Source: Nanobdellota archaeon (GTDB lineage Archaea; Nanobdellota; Nanobdellia; Woesearchaeales; JAUYGA01). From it: 11,829 bases of DNA. The notes below the pieces were generated by a model, which saw only the letters and a list, made by a program, of their open reading frames with translations, searched no databases and was not told the DNA's origin. Position numbers and translations under genes: made by a program. Below are positions 5,771 through 11,177 of this stretch, one piece after another. Where the stretch lies: the NCBI GenBank assembly GCA_030690755.1, contig JAUYGA010000017.1, positions 1 to 11,829 of the forward strand. Direction: 5' to 3'. Each line of letters begins with the position of its first letter. Position 1 is the first letter of the stretch.

Positions 5771-7273
5771 TTACTTTATTTTCCTGACAAACTTCTTTTC
5801 CCCTATAATAAGTTCTTCTTTGTGTTTTTTTGTGAACTCTTTCAGGTTTTCAACGAGGTTTTTCTCTTTTTCTTTAGTCATTTTTGTGATGATTATTGCA
5901 TTGTGCACAAGACCCATCGTAGGCATTGACGTGATTATTGTTAAGAATAGTTTTTTGTATGTTGTTTTTTTGACTTCTCTGACTTCCTTTAGTTTTGGTA
6001 TGAAAAATATTGAAGCGCAAAGTCTTAAGATGCCGCTTATCAGGAACACAATCATGTAGCTTGACCAGAGTATTTTGCTGTCGATTACGCCATGGCTTAA
6101 GTTGTATTTTATTATGAATCCTCCAACCATTGCGCCGGTGAATATTGCGATTCCATTAAGGACATTGTAGTATGCGACGCATGTCGCTCTTTTTTCTGGT
6201 GTTGTTGTGTCGAATATGAAATTGAATGAGGATATTTCAAATCCTGCCCAGACAAATCCCGAGTAACATTGTATCAGCAGCAGGTACCAGGTTTCATGCG
6301 AGAATAACCAAAGCACAGGAGATAGAGGCAGTATGAATCCTGTCAACGCAAGAACTCTTTTTGTCCCATATCTGTCGACTGCTTTTCCCCAAACAGGCAT
6401 CATCAGGTATTTTACAATCAGCGCTGTTGCTGTTACAACTGTGAATGTCATATAGTCCATTTTTAGGTCATATAGCATGTATGCTGTGAAGAATGGGCCT
6501 GAGAGGTAGACTGCAAAATTCATAAAGCTGAGGTAAAAGACAAAATGCCCGTAGTTTGAGAATCTCGCTTTTCTTAGGAATTCCAAGAATCCGAACTCTG
6601 CTTCTTTTTTGACAATGTATTTTGGTTCGTATTTTTTTGTCAGGTATACAAACGATATTATCCTCGATATTAGTGCAAGCGTAAAAATGACTAGAAATCC
6701 ATAATATTCTGATTGAGTTCCTTTTCCGAAATTTTGCAGGATAAAGCCGCCGATCATTAACGCGAAAAATGATGTTAAGCCAGCGATTTTGTTTCTTCTG
6801 CCAAAATATGTTCCTCTTTTGTCTTCTTGAACAAGGTCGCCCATCCAGCTGTTCCATGCAGGGCTGATTATCGTTCCGAGCAGCCAGTATATGCATGTGA
6901 ACATTATCAGATGGTAGACTTTAAATGCCCCAAAAAAATACACTAAAGCGATTGGAATGTACATCAGAGCTGTTAAGAATGCATTTACGCAGACAAATCT
7001 CTTTCTGGAGTTTCCGAATAATGCAAGAAGCTTGTTTGTGAACAGCTGAGATATTGCGCCAAGGGCTTGCGGAAGTGAGCCTAACAGGCCGAGTTGTACG
7101 CTTGTCGCTCCCAGAAATATTGCGAATGCAGAAAAGAAAGATTCTCCAAAACCGACCATTGCAGAATAGAACGAACCGTCAAGTATTGAATATCTCAGGC
7201 TTTTTTTTATCTTCTCATCAGTCCTTTTTCCCTTCTCATCATTCTGTCTGGCTTCTTTACTTTGTTTTTTCAT
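5771..7273 (-). CDS. Major facilitator superfamily transporter, 500 aa
   Basis: About twelve hydrophobic segments alternate with short polar loops. A Lys/Arg-rich cytosolic N-terminal tail (1-27) precedes YSILDGSFYSAMVGFGESFFSAFAIFLG, the first helix. The loop after helix 2 (LFGNSRKR) and GKAVDRYGTKR (in the middle loop after helix 8) are the basic MFS-A-type motifs. The C-terminal tail of about 40 residues is strongly charged and cytosolic. Length is typical of a 12-helix MFS protein with extended tails. The substrate cannot be read from sequence; relatives of this N-terminal type are annotated only as MFS transporters. No Shine-Dalgarno is evident; a TATA-like GGTTTAAAAG lies near 7323-7332 on the minus strand. 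Upstream in the same direction, beyond the MITE, is the Asp-rich peptide gene. Whether the two are linked is open. Confidence 0.9.
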   Translation of the reverse strand: MKKQSKEARQNDEKGKRTDEKIKKSLRYSILDGSFYSAMVGFGESFFSAFAIFLGATSVQLGLLGSLPQALGAISQLFTNKLLALFGNSRKRFVCVNAFLTALMYIPIALVYFFGAFKVYHLIMFTCIYWLLGTIISPAWNSWMGDLVQEDKRGTYFGRRNKIAGLTSFFALMIGGFILQNFGKGTQSEYYGFLVIFTLALISRIISFVYLTKKYEPKYIVKKEAEFGFLEFLRKARFSNYGHFVFYLSFMNFAVYLSGPFFTAYMLYDLKMDYMTFTVVTATALIVKYLMMPVWGKAVDRYGTKRVLALTGFILPLSPVLWLFSHETWYLLLIQCYSGFVWAGFEISSFNFIFDTTTPEKRATCVAYYNVLNGIAIFTGAMVGGFIIKYNLSHGVIDSKILWSSYMIVFLISGILRLCASIFFIPKLKEVREVKKTTYKKLFLTIITSMPTMGLVHNAIIITKMTKEKEKNLVENLKEFTKKHKEELIIGEKKFVRKIK

Positions 7274-7376
7274 TTTTCATGTTCGACTTGAGTTGAAGCG
7301 TTACCTGACTCTGCAGCTTTCTTTTAAACCTTTCGGATTGCTGTTTGTTTAGGACTAATTTGTTTATAATTTTAAT

Positions 7377-7385
7377 AGAAAATTA
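7377..7385 (+). repeat. Target-site duplication of the MITE, left copy
   Basis: AGAAAATTA directly precedes the left inverted end and is repeated exactly at 7550-7558. A 9-bp duplication marks transposition by a cut-and-paste DDE transposase. Confidence 0.85.
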
Positions 7386-7549
7386 GGCTCTGTCCCGAAT
7401 CTCACATTCGTTCGGCTGGCATCGGCTCCAGCCATCGCATTTTATTTTAATAAGCTGACATCTCCGTAGGAGCCCTCCCTCTGTCAGCTTTAAACATAAT
7501 CGACAATTGGCTTACGCAAATTGATGCCAGCTACATTTGGGACAGAGCC
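7386..7549. mobile_element. 164-bp non-autonomous MITE-like element
   Basis: The element is bounded by perfect 11-bp inverted ends, GGCTCTGTCCC (7386-7396) and GGGACAGAGCC (7539-7549), and flanked by an exact 9-bp direct repeat. It encodes no protein. Inside are further inverted repeats: GGCTGG/CCAGCC (7414-7419, 7428-7433) and AAGCTGACA/TGTCAGCTT (7452-7460, 7482-7490). CTGGCATC near both ends suggests degenerate extension of the terminal repeats. It would need a transposase acting in trans; the insertion sequence at 7851-9080 has different ends, so the parent element is elsewhere. It is more GC-rich than the surrounding intergenic DNA. The remaining non-coding parts of 7274-7648 hold only the MFS leader and AT-rich sequence. 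Confidence 0.88.
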
Positions 7550-7558
7550 AGAAAATTA
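7550..7558 (+). repeat. Target-site duplication of the MITE, right copy
   Basis: AGAAAATTA directly follows the right inverted end and is identical to 7377-7385. Confidence 0.85.
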
Positions 7559-7648
7559 ATAGAAAACTGGAAAATTTGCGAACAAGAAAAGGTGCTCAAT
7601 TTAGGGTTTTATTTAAGAAAAGAATCTAAAAAATAGTAAAAAAGCTAG

Positions 7649-7744
7649 TTAATACCAGCCGTCAGTATCGCTGTCATCTCCATCTGAGCCTGCATCATTA
7701 TCATCATCGTCATCTCCTGCGAGTTTTATAATGAATTCTTCCAT
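7649..7744 (-). CDS. Small Asp-rich peptide, 31 aa
   Basis: A short gene reads leftward from the ATG at 7744. A strong ribosome binding site, CCGGAGGT, lies 7 nt upstream, and a TATA box (TATTTAAATC on the plus strand, 7801-7810) is correctly placed for a leader of about 30 nt. The peptide starts MEEFIIKLAG, a short hydrophobic segment, and continues with 21 residues of which eleven are Asp, ending SDTDGWY. The segment D24-S-D-T-D-G29 matches the DxDxDG core of EF-hand and thrombospondin-type-3 calcium loops. There is no cysteine. I do not recognise it. Possible readings are a metal-binding or highly acidic regulatory peptide, a precursor cleaved after LAG, or a small antitoxin. The nearest same-strand gene downstream is the MFS transporter, with the MITE now between them. 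Confidence 0.6.
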   Translation of the reverse strand: MEEFIIKLAGDDDDDNDAGSDGDDSDTDGWY

Positions 7745-7800
7745 TTTTTTACCTCCGGTGTTTATCAGTGTTTATGGTTTTGTATTCACTGATTAGCAAG

Positions 7801-7810
7801 TATTTAAATC
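7801..7810 (-). promoter_or_regulatory. TATA box of the Asp-rich peptide gene
   Basis: The minus strand reads GATTTAAATA, about 57-66 nt before the start codon, preceded by CGTAA. The expected start site near 7778 leaves a leader of about 30 nt that contains the GGAGG site. It lies 41 nt from the left end of the insertion sequence. Confidence 0.5.
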
Positions 7811-7850
7811 TTACGCTTGCCTTAGCACTGCCCTATTTGGCAATCAGCTA

Positions 7851-7868
7851 GGCGTTGCGTGGATATTA
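7851..7868 (+). repeat. Left terminal inverted repeat of the insertion sequence
   Basis: GGCGTTGCGTGGATATTA is the perfect 18-bp inverse of 9063-9080. Its inner end supplies the TAA stop of the leftward accessory ORF. Confidence 0.93.
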
Positions 7869-8033
7869 TTGATGTTTATCCCAAAATTCAAATTTCTTAA
7901 GAATGTTTTCAACATTACCTAAATATTTAATCACTTTTTGTTTAGGTCTTGTTTTATTGTCTTCGTATATGCCTTCAACAATGTAGTAGTACGCTTTTCC
8001 TTTAATTTTCTTTTTTCTTACATATGCCATCAT
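7866..8033 (-). CDS. Insertion-sequence accessory protein, transposase N-terminal-domain-like, 55 aa
   Basis: The peptide starts MMAYVRKKKIKGKAYYYIVE and has KVIKYLGN in its second half. The pattern AYVRKKKIKGKxYYYxVE followed by KxRQKVIKYLG is familiar from the start of archaeal and bacterial IS transposases (IS1634/IS4-type); I recall this from family knowledge rather than a search. Here it is a separate, oppositely transcribed gene. It is basic and likely binds DNA, for example the inverted ends or the promoter. I start at ATG 8033, about 27 nt after the TATA-like core at 8058-8067 on the minus strand, which fits a leaderless mRNA; the frame is open to 8108. The stop TAA (7868-7866) lies in the left inverted repeat. 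The open frame upstream of the start is hydrophobic and unlike the family. Confidence 0.65.
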   Translation of the reverse strand: MMAYVRKKKIKGKAYYYIVEGIYEDNKTRPKQKVIKYLGNVENILKKFEFWDKHQ

Positions 8034-8055
8034 TTTTTTGTTTAGGCATATGTAA

Positions 8056-8068
8056 TATATAAATATTT
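8056..8068. promoter_or_regulatory. Bidirectional TATA core of the insertion sequence
   Basis: TATATAAATATTT reads as a TATA box on both strands. Leftward it is about 25-30 nt from ATG 8033; rightward it gives a leader of about 40 nt for the transposase. TTAGGCA occurs upstream at 8042 and again at 8101, just before the transposase ribosome binding site (GAGGTGAT, 8117-8124), and could be a protein-binding site. Confidence 0.45.
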
Positions 8069-8129
8069 GTATGTTGAAGTACATAAAAAATAAATAGTAG
8101 TTAGGCACATATATTTGAGGTGATAAAAT

Positions 8130-9065
8130 ATGTCAAAACTTCCAAACGCAGAATTCAGAGCAATGGTTCCATTGCTCAGAGAAAAGGAATTTTATGAAGC
8201 GGAAGAACCCAGAGCTATTTTTTGGCCGGAATACAATCTTTCTCAAATAGAAGATGCCCAAGAAACATTGGAATTTATACGCAACACTGTTGATGAAGCC
8301 GAACTCCTTTTTCTAAATGGCAAAGCCGGAAAACCATTAACAGATCCAAAAAGTCTTGCAAAATCTGTTCTTGTTTGTGAAGCTCTAGGTTTCACAGAAA
8401 GAGGCGCGCAAGGATGGATGCGCATTCTTGGCCCTTTCTTGGGAATTTATGAAAACTTAGATGATAGAACTATTGGAGATGCATACGATAAGGTAGAAGT
8501 GTTGCACATTCTGAACCAGATTTTTGAAAAAAACAAAGATTCAGATGGTAAACTTAGTGGCGATGGCACCGGTCTTGAAACAAGCAGAAAGCAAAACTAC
8601 GAGAAGGACAAGAAAGCAGGAGATTACATGACAAGCATTGTTGATTCAAGGGAAATAGTTCAAGCATTTGACGCTAGCGGGGAACAAGAGTGTAAAGCAA
8701 TGCATAAATTAATTGAAGAGGTTTATGGAGACAGTTTAAGATTGGATGCAGGATTTAATGATAGGGAATTGGTGCGAAAAATTGCGGAAAAAGGCATGAC
8801 GCCTTATGTTTTTCCGAAGAAAAACAATAATCTCAATGGGCATTTTGCGTGGAAAAGTATGTATTTGAGTTTATTTTATGATGTCATGACATGGCTAACT
8901 GAATATCATGTTAGAAGCCATTCTGAAAGTTTTCATTCAAGCTTTAAGACAAGGTACGGATTAATTACTAAAAGGAGAGTGACATCAAAGCTTTCTCAGA
9001 TAACTGCAAGAATTATTTTACATAATAGAAGAAGACTTTCTTACTTCTCTAGGCTAGAGAAGTAA
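8130..9065 (+). CDS. DDE transposase, IS4-like, 311 aa
   Basis: The RNase H-like catalytic core shows D145 (LSGDGTGL), D206 (LRLDAGFNDR) and E266. The last lies in a YHVRSHSESFHSSFK segment that fits Y-x2-R-x3-E-x6-K (Y259, R262, E266, K273), the signature of IS4-type transposases. The N-terminal part (1-130) includes a helical region (DPKSLAKSVLVCEALGFTERGAQGWMRILG) likely to bind the inverted ends. The C terminus is basic (ITKRRVTSKLSQITARIILHNRRR). The frame is intact. GAGGTGAT ends 5 nt before the ATG. The stop TAA at 9063-9065 is the first codon of the right inverted repeat. It should catalyse excision and insertion of this element. The precise IS subgroup is not assigned. Confidence 0.9.
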   Translation: MSKLPNAEFRAMVPLLREKEFYEAEEPRAIFWPEYNLSQIEDAQETLEFIRNTVDEAELLFLNGKAGKPLTDPKSLAKSVLVCEALGFTERGAQGWMRILGPFLGIYENLDDRTIGDAYDKVEVLHILNQIFEKNKDSDGKLSGDGTGLETSRKQNYEKDKKAGDYMTSIVDSREIVQAFDASGEQECKAMHKLIEEVYGDSLRLDAGFNDRELVRKIAEKGMTPYVFPKKNNNLNGHFAWKSMYLSLFYDVMTWLTEYHVRSHSESFHSSFKTRYGLITKRRVTSKLSQITARIILHNRRRLSYFSRLEK

Positions 9066-9080
9066 TATCCACGCAACGCC
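9063..9080 (+). repeat. Right terminal inverted repeat of the insertion sequence
   Basis: TAATATCCACGCAACGCC is the exact inverse of 7851-7868. Its first three bases are the transposase stop codon. Confidence 0.93.
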
Positions 9081-9093
9081 ACTAAATTCAAAA

Positions 9094-9103
9094 GATATTT
9101 AAA
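9094..9103 (+). promoter_or_regulatory. TATA box upstream of POR gamma, next to the insertion sequence
   Basis: GATATTTAAA begins 14 nt after the right inverted end. Transcription would start near 9122, leaving a leader of about 50 nt without a Shine-Dalgarno. A weaker AATATT near 9141 could instead give a leaderless start at 9174. Either way the insertion sequence lies directly behind the promoter and leaves the core box intact. Confidence 0.4.
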
Positions 9104-9173
9104 CAAAGAAGGCGTAAGTATGTTTATTAAAATAACAAAAAATATTAGAAAAATTGATTAAAAAACTAAAAAA

Positions 9174-9755
9174 ATGGCAAAAAAAATAGACAGACACATA
9201 ACCGAAATAAGAATACACGGCAGAGGAGGCCAGGGAGCAGTCACAACAGGACAGCTTATTGCAATTGCTGCTTTTTATGATAATAAGCAATGCCAAACTT
9301 TTCCATTTTTTGGTCTTGAAAGAACTGGCGCGCCTGTCGAAGCATATGTCAGAATTTCAAATCAGTGCATAGGCACAAGAACTCAAGTTTATCATCCAGA
9401 CATGGTCCTTGTTCTTGATTCAACTTTATCAGATGTTGTTGATGTCACAGCAGGATTAAAAGAGAATGGCTTGTTGATTATAAATACAAACAAGAAGCCG
9501 GCTGAACTTGGAATAAAAGGCGATTTAAGTAATTTTAAAGTTTATTGTGTTGATGCAACAGCGATTGCAAACAAAATTTTTGGCAGTCCAATAGTAAATA
9601 CAGCGGTAATCGGCGCGCTTGCAGCAGCTTCAGGAATTATCAGTTTAGATTCAATAAATAAAGCAATAGAAGAGAAATTTGAAAAGACTAAAGGGAAAAA
9701 AATATCTGACTTGAACAAGCAGGCAGTCAGCGAACTTTTTAATCAGACAAAATAG
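9174..9755 (+). CDS. porG: Pyruvate/2-oxoacid:ferredoxin oxidoreductase gamma subunit, 193 aa
   Basis: The N-terminal RIHGRGGQGAVTTGQLIA (13-30) and FPFFGLERTGAPV (43-55) are the hallmarks of the gamma domain (also named porC), which helps bind coenzyme A in this enzyme class. The family more often has 'SFGPERRGAPV', so FFGLERTGAPV is a variant. The rest (DMVLVLDSTL, IVNTAVIGALAAASG) is normal and the length is typical. The complete enzyme (alpha, beta, gamma, delta) oxidatively decarboxylates pyruvate to acetyl-CoA with ferredoxin, or runs in reverse. The delta gene follows after 15 nt; alpha and beta are absent from the window. The substrate could also be another 2-oxoacid, because gamma alone does not distinguish the paralogues. 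Confidence 0.92.
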   Translation: MAKKIDRHITEIRIHGRGGQGAVTTGQLIAIAAFYDNKQCQTFPFFGLERTGAPVEAYVRISNQCIGTRTQVYHPDMVLVLDSTLSDVVDVTAGLKENGLLIINTNKKPAELGIKGDLSNFKVYCVDATAIANKIFGSPIVNTAVIGALAAASGIISLDSINKAIEEKFEKTKGKKISDLNKQAVSELFNQTK

Positions 9756-9770
9756 ATGTGATGCGGTGAA

Positions 9771-10055
9771 ATGTTCAATATGGCAGAAAAAATAAAATTA
9801 ACAATCGGCGCAGTGATAGATCAGCCAGGCAGTTCTACTGCCACCAAGACTGGAAGCTGGAGATCTGTTCGGCCAGTATGGGACCAAAAGAAATGCACGC
9901 AATGCATGATCTGCTGGCAGTTCTGTCCAGATATCTCTATCCCTGAAAAAGATAAGAAAAGACTTGAAACTGATTTTGATTATTGCAAAGGGTGCGGAAT
10001 ATGCGCGCAGGTATGTCCTTTTGCGGCCATAACAATGGTTAAAGAGGAAAAATAG
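9771..10055 (+). CDS. porD: Pyruvate/2-oxoacid:ferredoxin oxidoreductase delta subunit, 2x[4Fe-4S] ferredoxin, 94 aa
   Basis: Two classical CxxCxxCxxxCP motifs are complete: C42, C45, C48, C52 and C72, C75, C78, C82. They hold the two [4Fe-4S] clusters that pass electrons from the catalytic subunits to ferredoxin. The preceding stretch TKTGSWRSVRPVWDQKKC is typical of PorD and not of free ferredoxins. The gap to porG is 15 nt, with GCGGTGA just before the ATG at 9771, so the two are co-transcribed and perhaps translationally coupled; ATG 9780 is an alternative start. The usual order continues into alpha and beta, but here an unrelated acidic protein with its own promoter follows. Confidence 0.93.
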   Translation: MFNMAEKIKLTIGAVIDQPGSSTATKTGSWRSVRPVWDQKKCTQCMICWQFCPDISIPEKDKKRLETDFDYCKGCGICAQVCPFAAITMVKEEK

Positions 10056-10122
10056 CAATCCTTTAGAAATATTATAGCAGATTATAACAGTATATTACAG
10101 TAATATAACCGCATTTGCTGAA

Positions 10123-10132
10123 CTATATAAGG
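10123..10132 (+). promoter_or_regulatory. TATA box of the acidic unknown gene
   Basis: CTATATAAGG is a good archaeal TATA box. It would start transcription near 10153 and give a leader of nearly 60 nt that contains two copies of the AGGTGG ribosome binding motif. Confidence 0.5.
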
Positions 10133-10180
10133 ATAAAATTATAAAGTCAATACTAACTTTATTAACATAAGTCAAAAAAG

Positions 10181-10209
10181 AGGTGGCCAAAAAACAAAAA
10201 AGGTGGTCA
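10181..10209 (+). promoter_or_regulatory. Duplicated Shine-Dalgarno motif before the acidic unknown gene
   Basis: AGGTGGCCA at 10181 recurs as AGGTGGTCA at 10201, exactly 20 nt later, separated by an A-rich spacer. Only the second copy is close to the start codon (10211). The first has no ATG of its own. Confidence 0.5.
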
Positions 10210-10210
10210 T

Positions 10211-10678
10211 ATGGAACATACAGAAGATAAATTCAAAAAAGATGAAGAACAAGACATATTGTTAGTTAATGAAATTCTTGACAAAGAGGATAATATGCTT
10301 AAAGTGGGTTCTGTGCTCACACAAAAATTCAAGCAGAAATATGGGCCTGAGTTTGGCGGTCTGTTGGCTATTGAATATGATCTGTTGAAAAGCATATTCA
10401 TATTGCAGTGCGGAAAGGACTATTATCTTGAGATTGATGAAAATGATGTGGAAGATATCCCTATAAGGATTAAGAGCTTCAGAGAGCAGGCAATAGCTGA
10501 CAAAAACAAACCAAAACCAACCTTGATTCCTAAACCTGCAATAAAAAAAGAAGAACTGCATCAGAAAATGAAGACTGAAGACGGCAAAGAAATAAAAGTC
10601 GATGTCAAAAAGACAAAAGATGCAGAGAAAGAAATGGATGACGATTATGAAGATGCTGATGAAGAAGACGAGAAATAG
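10211..10678 (+). CDS. Acidic protein of unknown function, 155 aa
   Basis: I do not recognise the family. Residues about 13-90 look like a small folded domain, with alternating hydrophobic segments LLVNEIL, NMLKVGSVLTQKFKQKYG, FGGLLAIEYDLLKSIFILQ and YYLEI. A Lys/Pro linker (NKPKPTLIPKPAIKK, about 99-113) follows, then a charged tail that ends in a nearly pure Asp/Glu run (MDDDYEDADEEDEK). Acidic tails of this kind are usually disordered. There are no cysteine clusters, catalytic motifs or membrane segments. The start is set by AGGTGGT ending 3 nt before the ATG. It has its own TATA box and is separated from porD by 155 nt, so a role in POR is not implied. T-rich sequence follows. Confidence 0.75.
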   Translation: MEHTEDKFKKDEEQDILLVNEILDKEDNMLKVGSVLTQKFKQKYGPEFGGLLAIEYDLLKSIFILQCGKDYYLEIDENDVEDIPIRIKSFREQAIADKNKPKPTLIPKPAIKKEELHQKMKTEDGKEIKVDVKKTKDAEKEMDDDYEDADEEDEK

Positions 10679-10710
10679 TCCTTTTAACATCAGCGCATAA
10701 ACACTTTATT

Positions 10711-10754
10711 ACTTTATTGTTTTGTTTTAATTCAATAAATTTTTAATTTTTTTA
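10711..10754 (+). terminator. T-rich terminator after the acidic unknown gene
   Basis: Several T runs (TTGTTTTGTTTTAATT and then two longer runs) begin about 30 nt after the stop. No hairpin is evident, which fits archaeal T-tract termination. Confidence 0.4.
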
Positions 10755-10827
10755 TATCAACCAAGATTTAACGCGCTTTGATGTTTTGTTCATTAAAATA
10801 AATTTAAACAAAAAGTTGGTGGATAGA

Positions 10828-11124
10828 TTGATTTTTTCCCTGTACATTACTGCAAAAGATAAAAAAGAGGCGGTTAATCTAGTAAAACACCTTCTCAAAA
10901 ACAAGCTTATAGCTTGCGCAAACATATTTCCTATAGAAAGTTTTTACACATGGAAAGGAAAGTTTGTTGAAGACAAAGAATATGCGATAATCGCAAAGAC
11001 AAACAAATCATTCAAGCTGCTTGAGAAAGAAATAATAAAGGTTCATTCATATGAATTGCCTTGCATTTGTAAGTTTAATGTTCAAGCAAATAAAGACTTT
11101 GAGGAATGGGTGAGAAAGACTTAA
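10828..11124 (+). CDS. cutA: CutA-like divalent cation tolerance protein, 98 aa
   Basis: The protein matches the CutA pattern: FSLYITAKDKKEAVNLVKHLLKNKLIACANIFPI at the start, then SFYTWKGKFVEDKEYAIIAKT, and HSYELPCI in the second half, ending EEWVRKT. CutA is a small trimer with a ferredoxin-like fold named from copper tolerance in E. coli; its molecular role is still debated. I choose TTG 10828 because GGTGG (10818-10822) lies 5 nt upstream and this start reproduces the normal CutA N terminus; the frame is open to another TTG at 10786, which would add 14 Asn/Lys-rich residues. The conserved Cys (C30) and the H73-x-YE segment are present. It appears monocistronic. Confidence 0.9.
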   Translation: MIFSLYITAKDKKEAVNLVKHLLKNKLIACANIFPIESFYTWKGKFVEDKEYAIIAKTNKSFKLLEKEIIKVHSYELPCICKFNVQANKDFEEWVRKT

Positions 11125-11177
11125 TTGGCCCGGTTTCATAGTAAAAAAATAAGAGGCTTATTCTTTGTGTTGGTTGG

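Larger units (their letters stand above)
7851..9080 (+). mobile_element. Complete insertion sequence, 1230 bp, IS4-like transposase with divergent accessory ORF
   Basis: Perfect 18-bp inverted ends enclose two divergent genes separated by a 96-nt promoter region. The transposase gene (rightward, 8130-9065) has DDE residues and a Y-R-E-K signature; the accessory ORF (leftward, 7866-8033) resembles the N-terminal domain of other transposases. Each gene takes its stop codon from the inverted end it runs into. The flanks (left CAATCAGCTA, right ACTAAATTCA) show no convincing direct repeat, so the target duplication is lost, very short, or was never made. The intact ends and frames suggest a recent, potentially active copy. 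It lies between the promoters of the Asp-rich peptide and the POR gamma gene and interrupts no recognisable frame. Confidence 0.9.

Noticed and set aside
6468..6896. 142-codon frame antisense-offset within the MFS gene
   Set aside because: It lies on the same strand as the MFS gene in another frame, is rich in Arg/Cys/His with no domain, and is a shadow of the strongly supported transporter.
7386..7549. MITE as a deletion derivative of the neighbouring insertion sequence
   Set aside because: The terminal repeats differ (GGCTCTGTCCC against GGCGTTGCGTGG) and share only the first three bases; no internal sequence is common.
7550..7639. Open frame after the MITE (…ENWKICEQEKVLNLGFYLRK… ending at a TAG) as a gene remnant
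   Set aside because: Joining the flanks without the MITE gives only a short frame with an upstream stop and no start codon or ribosome binding site, and it matches nothing I know.
8034..8108. Upstream extension of the insertion-sequence accessory ORF to an ATG at 8108
   Set aside because: The added residues are hydrophobic Tyr/Phe/Ile-rich translation of the AT-rich promoter region, and the family-like start is MAYVRKK.
10262..10690. 142-codon minus-strand frame opposite the acidic protein
   Set aside because: The Phe/Ile-rich composition is what the complement of Lys/Glu/Asp codons gives; the plus-strand gene has a TATA box and Shine-Dalgarno.
10786..10827. Longer CutA starting at TTG 10786
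   Set aside because: It adds 14 residues unlike CutA, whereas TTG 10828 has a Shine-Dalgarno at normal distance and gives the family N terminus.
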